Shown: positions 15,367-21,969 of the stretch, in pieces
How positions within the stretch are numbered: position 1 is the stretch's first letter
How the letters are laid out: the number at the start of each line of letters is the position of its first letter
DNA from: Streptosporangiaceae bacterium
Lineage (GTDB): Bacteria; Actinomycetota; Actinomycetes; Streptosporangiales; Streptosporangiaceae
Reading direction: 5' to 3'
Length of the DNA: 25,042 nt
NCBI GenBank assembly: GCA_030041195.1
Contig: JASHOI010000198.1
Location: 1 to 25,042 of the forward strand
The notes under the pieces: generated by a model
The model's database searches: none
What the model was told of the DNA's origin: nothing
The model's input: the letters and a program-made list of their open reading frames with translations, nothing else
Program-made: the position numbers and the translations under genes

Positions 15367-15644
15367 GGGGCCGGCCTCGGGCAAGGCAGGGCTGGTCGCG
15401 CGCGGCCGGGAGGCGAGCAGTGCGAGACTCCGTCAAGGAGCCATATCACATCGTCTCACCTCTTTTGTTAAATCGTTATGTCATACACGTAATCGTATGG
15501 GAGTAGGGTGGCGGTCCCGATCGTGCTTGTCAAGCAATGTGTCCGGGCTGGTATGGAGCTGCCCGATTCCGGTCCGGCCATCGCCGCCCCGCGCCGCCCC
15601 GAGCCAGGCCGGGAGGACCGCCGCCGGAGCCGCAAACGGCCGTG
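15367..15644. promoter_or_regulatory. Upstream region of the ABC cluster with repeated ATCGT elements
   Basis: An AT-rich core (15440-15500) contains direct repeats AATCGTTATG (15471-15480) and AATCGTATGG (15491-15500), 20 bp apart, and a dyad CATAC-n8-GTATG (15482-15499). Further ATCGT copies lie at 15450 and, as CATCGTATAGG, at 15752-15762. These are candidate binding sites for the lost or a distant regulator. The rest of the stretch holds no gene I can support. Confidence 0.45.
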
Positions 15645-15725
15645 TCAGGCGCCCCGGGTGACCACCAGCCGTGCGGGCACTTCGCGCTCCGGGCCGCGCC
15701 CGACCAGGAGCGCCTCGGCCGCGGA
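15645..15725 (-). pseudogene. C-terminal remnant of a LacI-family regulator
   Basis: Reading leftwards to a TGA at 15647-15645, the last 26 codons give SAAEALLVGRGPEREVPARL followed by VVTRGA. This fits the typical LacI-family C-terminus, a helix ending in A-E-x-L-L, then P-x-R-x-V-x-x-P-x-x-L-V-V-R. Directly upstream in frame is a stop (15728-15726), and the sequence beyond is non-coding and AT-rich. It therefore looks like the tail of a repressor gene whose body was deleted. LacI regulators typically sit beside sugar ABC operons in this orientation, which supports the reading. The fragment is short, so the call is moderate. Confidence 0.55.
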
Positions 15726-16078
15726 TCACATACCCGGTATTTCCTACATTACATCGTATAGGTAAGACCGCCCGGGACCGCTGAAATGCATAAGCCCAGC
15801 CCTGACGGCGGCCCGGCCGTGCTATCCGCCCAACGGCGCCCGGCCGTACCGCCCGCGTCAAGGCAGCCCCCGGTGCCGCGCGCAACGCGCGACTGGCGCT
15901 GCTTAATGATCTAGGAGGCTCGCGTGCGCTATGGGCTCGTAGATGATTAACTCGGCGGTTTGATCTTGGTGGCGGGCCTGTTCTCGGGCTCTAGCGGCGA
16001 TGTGGTGACCGGCGTCGCATCAGGAGCGGTCAGGTGCGGGCCGGCGGCCGGTTTCCGGATCCGCGGCGGGGTTCGCCG

Positions 16079-16131
16079 AAGATCTAGGAGCCTCGCGTGC
16101 GGTATTTGCCGCGGATCCTCCTAGATCTTTT
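16079..16131 (+). terminator. Hairpin with 12-bp stem and T-tract
   Basis: AAGATCTAGGAG (16079-16090) pairs perfectly with CTCCTAGATCTT (16118-16129), continuing to TTTT (16128-16131). An inner GCGG-TATTTG-CCGC hairpin (16099-16112) adds structure. A competing 11-bp pairing GGATCCGCGGC (16057-16067) with GCCGCGGATCC (16108-16118) is also possible, so alternative folds exist. It looks terminator- or attenuator-like on the plus strand, although no plus-strand gene precedes it. Confidence 0.5.
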
Positions 16132-16324
16132 AGGTGGCGGGCTGGGGCGCGTAGGTGGCGGGCTGGGGCGCGTAGGTGGCGGGCTGGGGCGCGAAGGTGG
16201 CGGGCTGAGGCGCGGCGCGGCGCCGGGTTTGTCGCGGATGGGCGAATCGGCACCGGAGCCGGCCAGTCGCCGCGCCGGCAAGCGTGATGACGCAAACCAA
16301 CGGGTTATTGCGCTCCGAGCCCAT
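16130..16324 (-). CDS. Possible small ORF with APQPATY repeats (doubtful)
   Basis: The frame is 64 codons from ATG 16324 to TAA 16130. An AGGAGG within the GATCTAGGAGGCT repeat lies 12 nt before the ATG, somewhat too far for a typical site. The product would start MGSERNNPLVCVITLAGAAT, continue with a basic stretch and end in PQPATYA heptad repeats. No family is recognised. The equivalent position after the left copy of the repeat reads ATGGGCTCGTAG, an immediate stop. It may simply be repeat DNA. Confidence 0.2.
   Translation of the reverse strand: MGSERNNPLVCVITLAGAATGRLRCRFAHPRQTRRRAAPQPATFAPQPATYAPQPATYAPQPAT
16131..16214. repeat. 21-bp tandem repeat, four copies
   Basis: Four units start at 16131, 16152, 16173 and 16194. 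The first three are identical and begin TAGGTGGCGGGCTGG; the fourth has AAGG at its start and one further change. On the minus strand they read as the heptapeptide APQPATY repeated. The unit has no spacer, so this is not a CRISPR array. Confidence 0.95.
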
Positions 16325-16355
16325 GCTGCACTCCAGCCTCCTAGATCTTTTGACC

Positions 16356-16643
16356 TCAGGCTTGGTCGGAGTAGCCGATCGAGAACGCGGCCTCGAGGTC
16401 GTGCCGGGAATAGGTACGGAACGCGATGTGGGTCGCGGTCTCGGTGACGCCGGGAATCCGGTTCAGGTTGCCCGGGATGACGTCCGCAAGCTCGTCGTGC
16501 GAGCGGACCCGGACCATGGCCACGAGGTCGAACTCACCGGTCACCGAGTAGACCTCGGAGACCTCGGGTATCTGCGCAATCGCCTCGGCCGTTTCCGGAA
16601 TGCGCGCGACATCAGTCTTGACCAGAACGATAGCTGTGACCAC
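16356..16643 (-). CDS. Stand-alone Lrp/AsnC ligand-binding (RAM) domain protein
   Basis: The product is 95 residues from GTG 16643, with GAGGAGG 6 nt upstream. The whole protein is the AsnC_trans_reg/RAM fold: VTAIVLVKTDVARIPETAEA, then VYSVTGEFDLVAMVRVRSHD and GVTETATHIAFRTYS. There is no helix-turn-helix, so it is not itself a DNA-binding regulator. Such stand-alone domains form ring-like oligomers that bind amino acids and may modulate full-length Lrp proteins. The gene lies downstream of the exonuclease on the same strand, and the exonuclease frame runs 103 bp into it, so coexpression is likely. Similar small proteins occur at this position in the Streptomyces glkA region as I recall it. 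Confidence 0.9.
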   Translation of the reverse strand: MVTAIVLVKTDVARIPETAEAIAQIPEVSEVYSVTGEFDLVAMVRVRSHDELADVIPGNLNRIPGVTETATHIAFRTYSRHDLEAAFSIGYSDQA

Positions 16644-17326
16644 TGCCGCCTCCTCGGCCCGCCGGTCGCCGGCGGCGCTGGCCGCACGGGATGCTGGAGT
16701 AGCGTACCTCCTTCGGTGCTGCCCGCCTCGGACCAGGCACTGATCTCGGCCAGCGTATGCACCCCAAGCCCGGCCAGCCGGGCGAGCAGGGCCTGGAGCA
16801 CATCGGCGGTTGCCCTGGCATCGTCCAGGGCACGATGGCGGGGCTCGGTGCCCGCGCCGAAGAAGCTGGCCAGGGTGGCCAGCTTGCAGTCGGGCACCTC
16901 GGCGTCGCCCAGCACCGAGCGGGCCAGCGCCGCGGTGTCGAGGACCCGGAAGTCCGGCCAGGCAATGCGGGAGGTGCCGCACGCCGCGGTGAGGAAGCCG
17001 ACGTCAAAGGGCGCGTTGTGCGCGGTCAGCACGCAGCCGCTGGCGAACTCGAGGAAGCCGGGCAGCACCGCGCCGATCGGCGGCGCCTTGCTGACCATCG
17101 CGTCGGTGATGCCGGTGAGCGCGACGATGTCGGCCGGAATCGGGTGGCCCGGGTTGACCAGCGCCGAGAACTCGGCGCGCGGCAGGCCGCGGCCTATCCG
17201 CACCGCTGCGATCTCGGTAATGCCCGCCTGCCCCGGCAGCCATCCCGTGGTCTCCACGTCGACGATCACGAAATCGGTTCGGTCGAGCTCCGCCGCGACC
17301 GGCGCGATCGGCTCCGGAATGCTCAC
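16541..17326 (-). CDS. DEDDh-type 3'-5' exonuclease (DnaQ-like)
   Basis: The product is 261 residues from GTG 17326. A longer frame upstream is Arg/Gly/Pro-rich and coding-unlike, and the start itself has only a weak site (GGTGAT). The exonuclease domain covers about residues 15-185: motif I FVIVDVETTG, motif II HNAPFDVGFLT, motif III with HRALDDARATADVL providing the catalytic His and Asp. It resembles the proofreading epsilon subunit and RNase T-like enzymes and would degrade single-stranded 3' ends in repair or replication. The last 34 codons overlap the AsnC-domain gene in another frame and encode an Arg-rich tail (RAFRKRPRRLRRYPRSPRST), probably not conserved. A frameshift near the end or a true long overlap are both possible. 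Confidence 0.87.
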   Translation of the reverse strand: MSIPEPIAPVAAELDRTDFVIVDVETTGWLPGQAGITEIAAVRIGRGLPRAEFSALVNPGHPIPADIVALTGITDAMVSKAPPIGAVLPGFLEFASGCVLTAHNAPFDVGFLTAACGTSRIAWPDFRVLDTAALARSVLGDAEVPDCKLATLASFFGAGTEPRHRALDDARATADVLQALLARLAGLGVHTLAEISAWSEAGSTEGGTLLQHPVRPAPPATGGPRRRQWSQLSFWSRLMSRAFRKRPRRLRRYPRSPRSTR

Positions 17327-17761
17327 ATGATCACCGTAGGACCACCCGCCGACAGTTCTGGGTGAGGCGCGCCGCGGGGCCCACGGACCCCGCCCGCCTC
17401 CCCAGCCCCCCCGCCCACCTCCCCACCCCGCCTCATCGATCACAAATGGCCCATGCGAGAGTTCGCGAAGTGGTTGAATACACCACTGCAATATCACTAG
17501 TGTCGTGCAGCGAGCCGCATCGCTCAGCAGTCGCCGCCTCGGCGACGGCGATCGGCCGCCGCCGAGTCTCCGTCGCTGGCCCCCGGGCCGGCCGGAGAGC
17601 CGGGGAACCACCGGAGGACCACCGGGCGCACGCCAGGGATGCTCCAGGGGTGAATCGGCCCGGCCCGCCGCAGCGGGCTGGACCGTAGGGCGCGCTTCCA
17701 CAGCCCGAACCCGTCAGCTCACCCGGTAGGCGGACAGTGGAAGAGGGAGCGTGTCACGCAC
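17327..17761. other. Intergenic region between divergent exonuclease and NlpC genes
   Basis: These 435 bases hold a C-rich tract (17388-17432), a dyad AGTGGT-n7-ACCACT (17469-17487) and a palindrome CACTAGTG (17495-17502) in the only AT-rich part, where promoters for both directions would fit. The rest (17510-17740) is GC-rich and contains no gene I can support; a minus frame continuing from the exonuclease is low-complexity. Confidence 0.55.
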
Positions 17762-18832
17762 GTGCGTACGCGGTCATCGTGTAGTGCTCTTGTCGGTGCT
17801 TTCCGCTCGCTGCGCCCATTCAGCGTTTTCCGTACCTTCAGGAGCCGCGGCGTTGCCCTGTCGTTCGGCCTGGTCGCGGTCGGCGCGCTCGTCATGGCCA
17901 CCGGCGGCGCTGCCGCCGCGCCGCAGCCCTCGGTCGCCCAGGTCCAGCAGAAGCTCAACAAGCTGAACGACGAGGCGCAGCGGCTGGATGAGCAGTACGA
18001 CCAGGTGCAGCAGGAGCTGACCTCGGCCAACCAGCAGCTCGTGCTCGTGAACACCGAGGCTGGGCGCTACCTGAGCCGGTTCAACTCGATGCGTGCCGTG
18101 GTCGCGCAGATCGCCGCGGTCGCTTACGAGGACGGCAGCCTCACGACGCCAGAGGCGCTGCTCGGCGCGAAAAACCCGCAGCAGATCCTCGACCAGTCCT
18201 CGATCCTGCTCGAGCTGTCGTCGAACAACAGCACCGAGATGAGCGCGTTCCTCGCGGCGGCCCGCCAGCTCTCCAACGCGCAGGCATCGGCCCGCCGGGT
18301 CAGGAGCGGCATCCTCACGCTGAAGACCAAGCTCGCCGCCGAGAAGAAGTCGAACAGCAAGCTGATCAGCCAGCAGCAGGCGCTGCTCAACCAGCTCTCC
18401 CCGGCGCAGCAGGCCGGTATCGGCCCGGGCGGGACCGGCACAACCGGCATCGGCGAAAACGACCCGCTGCCGACCAGTACCCAGGCCGAGAAGGCGGTCG
18501 AGTACGCCTACGACCAGATCGGCTGCCCGTACGTGTTTGGCGGCACCGGCCCGTGCGACGACGGGTTCGACTGCTCCGGGCTGATGCAGTCCGCGTGGGC
18601 GTTCGCCGGCGTGTCGATCCCGCGCACCAGCTACGAGCAGGCCGACCTGCCCTCCGTGCCGGAATCCGAGATGCAGCCCGGCGACATCATGGAGTTCGCA
18701 GGTGACTCGCACGTCGGCATGTACGTGGGCGGTGGGTTCCTGATAGACGCGCCGCAAACGGGCGAGGACGTCGAGAAGGTCGCGTTCAGCGGCTGGTACG
18801 CGGAGAACTTCGACGGGGCCGTCGAGCCGTAG
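17762..18832 (+). CDS. Secreted NlpC/P60 peptidoglycan hydrolase with coiled-coil N-domain
   Basis: The product is 356 residues from GTG 17762, with GAGGGAG about 15 nt upstream; the exact start is not certain. A signal peptide (hydrophobic core GVALSFGLVAVGALVMATGG, cleavage near GAAAA, about residue 53) is followed by a long coiled coil (about 58-215; QQKLNKLNDEAQRLDEQYDQ and on) as in RipA/SagA-like enzymes. The NlpC/P60 domain (about 240-356) has catalytic Cys271 (FDCSGL), His317 (DSHVGMYVG) and Asp329 12 residues later, where RipA has Glu. It would cleave peptide cross-links or stems of cell-wall peptidoglycan outside the membrane, in growth or division, probably held inactive by the coiled coil. 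Confidence 0.93.
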   Translation: MRTRSSCSALVGAFRSLRPFSVFRTFRSRGVALSFGLVAVGALVMATGGAAAAPQPSVAQVQQKLNKLNDEAQRLDEQYDQVQQELTSANQQLVLVNTEAGRYLSRFNSMRAVVAQIAAVAYEDGSLTTPEALLGAKNPQQILDQSSILLELSSNNSTEMSAFLAAARQLSNAQASARRVRSGILTLKTKLAAEKKSNSKLISQQQALLNQLSPAQQAGIGPGGTGTTGIGENDPLPTSTQAEKAVEYAYDQIGCPYVFGGTGPCDDGFDCSGLMQSAWAFAGVSIPRTSYEQADLPSVPESEMQPGDIMEFAGDSHVGMYVGGGFLIDAPQTGEDVEKVAFSGWYAENFDGAVEP

Positions 18833-18842
18833 ACTTTCCTGC

Positions 18843-18871
18843 TGGCCCTCTGGGTACCCGCCGGAGGGCCA
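18843..18871 (+). terminator. Hairpin after the NlpC/P60 gene
   Basis: TGGCCCTC (18843-18850) pairs with GAGGGCCA (18864-18871); the loop contains GGGTACCC. It begins 10 nt after the stop and lacks a U-tract. It probably separates the hydrolase transcript from the downstream glycosyltransferase gene. Confidence 0.5.
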
Positions 18872-18895
18872 AGGGAGGGCTGGGCGGGCGGAACA

Positions 18896-20032
18896 GTGCG
18901 GGTGCCGAAGGTCCTGATCGTCAGCAATGACTTCCCGCCGCGCCGCGGCGGCATCCAGTCGTTCGTGCACGCGCTCGCGTCGCGGTTGCCCGCCGGGTCC
19001 GTGGTCGTCTACGCGCCGCGGTGGGACGGCGCGGCCGAGTTCGACGCCCGCCAGCCGTTCCCGGTGATCAGGCATCCGACCTCGCTGATGCTGCCGGTGC
19101 CATCGGTGGCACGGCGCGCAGCCAGGCTGCTGCGCGAGCACGACTGCGACACGGTCCTGTTCGGGGCGGCGGCGCCGCTCGGGCTGCTCGCCCCGTCGCT
19201 GCGCCGGGCCGGGGCCGGCCGGATCGTCGCGATCACCCACGGCCATGAGTCCGGCTGGGCCACGCTGCCCGGCGCCCGGGCGCTGCTGCGCCGGATCGGC
19301 GACCAGGTGGATGTGGTCACCTACCTGGGCGAGTACTTCCGGGTGCGGCTGGCGCGGGCGCTCTCGGCCCAGGCCGCGGCGCGCATGGTGCGGCTCGCGC
19401 CGGGCGTGGACACCGGCTCGTTCCGGCCCGGCGCCGGCGGGGACGCGATCAGGGAGCGGCTCGGCCTCACCGGCCGCCCCGTCGTCGTCTGCGTGTCGCG
19501 GATGGTTCCGCGCAAGGGCCAGGACACCCTGATCAGGGCCTGGCCGCGGGTCCTCGCCGCGGCCAGCGACGCCCCGGTACTGCTGCTGGTCGGCGACGGG
19601 CCGTACCGGCCGAGCCTCGGCCGGCTGGCGCAGCATGCCGGGGTCGCCGACTCGGTCGTCTTCACCGGCCCGGTGCCCGCGGCGGACCTGCCCGCCTACT
19701 ACGACGCGGGGAACGTGTTCGCGATGCCGTGCCGGACCCGCCGCGGTGGCCTGGACGTGGAAGGTCTCGGGATCGTCTACCTGGAGGCCTCGGCATCCGG
19801 GCTGCCGGTGGTCGGCGGCGATTCGGGCGGCGCGCCGGACGCGATCCTGCCCGGCGAGACCGGTTACGTGGTGCCCGGGCGCGACGTGGCCGGGGTCGCG
19901 GACCGGATCACCGCGCTGCTGTCCGATCCGGCGGGCGCGGGCGCCATGGGGGAGAAGGGGGTGGCCTGGGTCGACCGGGAATGGCGCTGGGATCTGGTCG
20001 CCGGGCGGCTTCGCGCCATTCTGGCGGGCTGA
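18896..20032 (+). CDS. pimB: GT4 glycosyltransferase, PimB-like mannosyltransferase
   Basis: The product is 378 residues from GTG 18896 (GTG 18902 also possible). The GT-B fold has the N-terminal glycine loop NDFPPRRGGIQSF (11-23), HGHE (115-118), APGVD (168-172), the donor-binding SRMVPRKGQDTLI (201-213) and the C-terminal EGLGIVYLEASASGLP (289-304) with the E-x7-E signature. The pattern and length match PimB' of mycobacteria, which adds the second mannose to phosphatidylinositol monomannoside using GDP-mannose at the inner membrane face. The gene stands beside the NlpC/P60 hydrolase and a convergent fatty acyl-CoA ligase, as in other actinobacteria, so it is likely part of cell-envelope lipid synthesis. 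The exact acceptor is inferred. Confidence 0.9.
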   Translation: MRVPKVLIVSNDFPPRRGGIQSFVHALASRLPAGSVVVYAPRWDGAAEFDARQPFPVIRHPTSLMLPVPSVARRAARLLREHDCDTVLFGAAAPLGLLAPSLRRAGAGRIVAITHGHESGWATLPGARALLRRIGDQVDVVTYLGEYFRVRLARALSAQAAARMVRLAPGVDTGSFRPGAGGDAIRERLGLTGRPVVVCVSRMVPRKGQDTLIRAWPRVLAAASDAPVLLLVGDGPYRPSLGRLAQHAGVADSVVFTGPVPAADLPAYYDAGNVFAMPCRTRRGGLDVEGLGIVYLEASASGLPVVGGDSGGAPDAILPGETGYVVPGRDVAGVADRITALLSDPAGAGAMGEKGVAWVDREWRWDLVAGRLRAILAG

Positions 20033-20043
20033 CCGGTCACCTG

Positions 20044-20061
20044 GCTGGCCGTCAGGCCGGC
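20044..20061. terminator. Possible bidirectional terminator between convergent genes
   Basis: GCTGGCC (20044-20050) and GGCCGGC (20055-20061) pair with one G-T wobble around GTCA, overlapping the end of the acyl-CoA ligase gene 12 nt after the glycosyltransferase stop. Confidence 0.3.
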
Positions 20062-21875
20062 TGGCCGCTGGGATGCCCGGCGTAAAGCGCTTCGATGTCG
20101 TCGGCGAAGTCCTTCAGCACCGCGTTCCTGCGCACCTTGAGCGACGGCGTCAGGTATCCGTTGGCTTCGGTGAAGTCCGTGTGCAGGATCCGGAAGCGCC
20201 GGATCGACTCGGCGCGCGAGACCGCCTTGTTGGCGTCGTCGACGGCGGCCTGGATGTCGGCGATCAGATCCGGGTCGCCGGTGACGTCCGCGCCCGGCTC
20301 GCGCCCGTGCTGCTTGCGCCAGAACTCCAGGCCCTCCTCGTCGAGGGTGATCAGGCAGGCGATGAACGGCCGTCCGTCGCCGACCACGACGCACTGGCTG
20401 ATCAGCGGGCTGGCGCGGAGCCGGTCCTCGAGCACGGCGGGCGCCACGTTCTTGCCGCCCGCGGTGATGATGAGCTCCTTCTTGCGCCCGGTGACGCGCA
20501 GGAAGCCCTCCTCGTCCAGGCTGCCCACGTCGCCGCTGCGGAACCATCCCTCGGGATCCAGCACCTCGGCCGTTGCCGCGTCGTTGCGCCAGTAGCCGGG
20601 GAAGACGTTCGGGCCCCGGAGCAGGATCTCGCCATCCTCGGCGATCTTGATCGCGACGCCGGGCAGCGGCAGGCCGACCGAGCCGATCTTGTTACGGCTG
20701 GGCCGGTTCACGGTGGCCGCCGCCGTGGTCTCGGTCAGCCCGTAGCCCTCAAGGATCGTGATGCCGACGCCGCGGAAGAAGTGGCCGAGCCGCTCGCCGA
20801 GCGGGGCCCCGCCGGACACCGCGTACGCCACCTGCCCGCCGACCGCGGCCCTGAGCTTGGCGTACACGAGCCGGTCGAACACCGCGTGGCGCAGCCGGAG
20901 CCCCGGGCCGGGGGCGGCGCCATCGGAGCTGGCCTGGCTCCAGGCGATCGCGGCGGCCACGGCGGCGTCGAATATCCGGCGCTTCGCGTTGCTCGCCGAC
21001 GCCTGCTGCACCGCGGTGTTGTAGACCCTCTCGAACACCCTCGGCACGGCGAGCAGGAACGTGGGCCGGAACTGGGGCAGCGCCGACGCCACCGAGCCGG
21101 TGTCCGGCCAGTGCCCGAGGATGGCGCCGGATTCCAGGCAGCCGACCTGGATGATCCGGGCGAACGAGTGCGCCAGCGGCAGGAACAGCAGGGTCGAGCT
21201 GCCGGTGACGTCGAACACCTCGGGGAGCGAGCCTTCGACCGCGTTCCTGACGCCGGAGAGCAGATTGCCGTGGGTGGTCTCGCATCCCTTGGGGCGGCCC
21301 GTGGTGCCCGAGGTGTAGATGATCGTCGCGAGGTCGGCCGCCTTCCGCGCGGTGCGGTGCTGCGCAACCTGCTCGTCGGTGACGCTGGCGGTGTCCTGGC
21401 CCAGGTTGCCGAGGGCCAGTCCGTCCGGGCCGTCGATGACCCACAGGTTGGCGACGGCGGCGACGCCCGCCTGGCGGATCGCCTCGGCGTGCGCCGGCAT
21501 CTCAGCGAACGCGGCGACGGCGCCCGAGTCGCTCAGGATCCACTTGACCTGCTCGGCCGAGTCGGTCTCGTAGATCGGCACGGTTACCCCGCCCGCGGTC
21601 CAGATCGCGTAGTCGATCAGGGTCCACTCGTACCGGGTGCGCGACATCAGCGCGACCCGGTCTCCGGGCTTGATCCCGGCCGCGATGAGCCCCTTGGCCA
21701 GCGCCGTCACCTCGTCGCGAAACTCCGCGGCCGTGACGTCGCGCCAACCGCCGGTGCCGTCGGCCCTGCGCATCACGACCGCGTGCGGGTCGCTGTCGGC
21801 GCGGTTGAACACCACGTCGGCAACGCTGGCCGAGGCGGGGATGTCGACCAGGGCGGGGATGCTGTACTCGCGCAC
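20052..21875 (-). CDS. Long-chain fatty acid-CoA ligase (FadD15-like)
   Basis: The product is 607 residues from GTG 21875, with AGGAGG 6 nt upstream. The ANL-superfamily adenylation domain is complete: the P-loop-like YTSGTTGRPKG (187-197), the GYGLTETTAAATVN motif, GWFRSGDVG with the ribose-binding Asp, and the hinge GRKKELIITAGGKNV. The C-terminal domain carries a Lys in YLTPSLKVRRN expected for adenylation. It activates long-chain fatty acids to acyl-CoA through acyl-AMP in the cytoplasm, for lipid synthesis or degradation. Length (about 600) and sequence style match bacterial long-chain ligases such as mycobacterial FadD15. It is convergent with the pimB-like gene and divergent from the phosphoesterase gene. 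Confidence 0.94.
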   Translation of the reverse strand: MREYSIPALVDIPASASVADVVFNRADSDPHAVVMRRADGTGGWRDVTAAEFRDEVTALAKGLIAAGIKPGDRVALMSRTRYEWTLIDYAIWTAGGVTVPIYETDSAEQVKWILSDSGAVAAFAEMPAHAEAIRQAGVAAVANLWVIDGPDGLALGNLGQDTASVTDEQVAQHRTARKAADLATIIYTSGTTGRPKGCETTHGNLLSGVRNAVEGSLPEVFDVTGSSTLLFLPLAHSFARIIQVGCLESGAILGHWPDTGSVASALPQFRPTFLLAVPRVFERVYNTAVQQASASNAKRRIFDAAVAAAIAWSQASSDGAAPGPGLRLRHAVFDRLVYAKLRAAVGGQVAYAVSGGAPLGERLGHFFRGVGITILEGYGLTETTAAATVNRPSRNKIGSVGLPLPGVAIKIAEDGEILLRGPNVFPGYWRNDAATAEVLDPEGWFRSGDVGSLDEEGFLRVTGRKKELIITAGGKNVAPAVLEDRLRASPLISQCVVVGDGRPFIACLITLDEEGLEFWRKQHGREPGADVTGDPDLIADIQAAVDDANKAVSRAESIRRFRILHTDFTEANGYLTPSLKVRRNAVLKDFADDIEALYAGHPSGQPA

Positions 21876-21912
21876 GGTGCCTCCTGTCTGACCCGACCTT
21901 CATGAACCTATA

Positions 21913-21924
21913 CCGCCACGGCGG
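21913..21924. promoter_or_regulatory. Dyad in the spacer between divergent ligase and phosphoesterase genes
   Basis: CCGCC-AC-GGCGG is a perfect short dyad next to TATAGG on the minus strand, about 40 nt upstream of the ligase start. It could be an operator; it is too short to be sure. Confidence 0.25.
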
Positions 21925-21957
21925 CCCGCTGTATTACTGCGCCTGACAGGATTTGCC

Positions 21958-21969
21958 TAGGGTGTGTGC
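21958..21969 (+). promoter_or_regulatory. Predicted -10 element of a leaderless phosphoesterase gene
   Basis: TAGGGT (21958-21963) fits the TANNNT pattern and lies 6 nt before ATG 21970. This is the spacing expected when transcription starts at the start codon. No ribosome site is present and no good -35 hexamer was found. Confidence 0.5.

Larger units (their letters stand above)
15908..16351. repeat. Nested inverted repeats of GATCTAGGAGG; MITE-like 440-bp unit
   Basis: The core occurs four times: forward at 15908-15920 (GATCTAGGAGGCT), forward with one change at 16081-16093 (GATCTAGGAGCCT), and reversed at 16117-16127 (CCTCCTAGATC) and 16335-16347 (AGCCTCCTAGATC). The two outer copies face each other and also share GTGC and ATGGGCTCG at the same spacing after the core, so the homology extends about 35 bp. 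The two inner copies form a hairpin. The arrangement resembles a small non-autonomous element with terminal inverted repeats or a composite intergenic repeat. No flanking target duplication was recognised. Confidence 0.6.
15648..16355. other. Gene-poor repeat region between the ABC cluster and the conserved region
   Basis: Apart from the LacI remnant I see no gene of recognisable family in these 700 bases. The stretch 15760-15905 is plain GC-rich sequence with one 6-bp hairpin CGCGCG-CAA-CGCGCG (15877-15891). From 15908 to 16351 it is dense in inverted and tandem repeats, listed separately. Confidence 0.6.

Noticed and set aside
16131..16214. Possible CRISPR array
   Set aside because: The 21-bp units are directly contiguous with no variable spacers, and no cas-like gene is in the window.
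17327..17701. N-terminal extension of the exonuclease
   Set aside because: The upstream in-frame sequence is Gly/Arg/Trp-rich, passes through the C-rich tract and an AT-rich promoter-like part, and has no family similarity.
17774..19636. Minus-strand open frame of 620 codons
   Set aside because: It is antisense to the NlpC/P60 and glycosyltransferase genes, which have full family motifs; the minus product has none.
19635..21905. Plus-strand open frame of 756 codons
   Set aside because: It is antisense to the acyl-CoA ligase gene and overlaps the end of the glycosyltransferase; composition is low-complexity.
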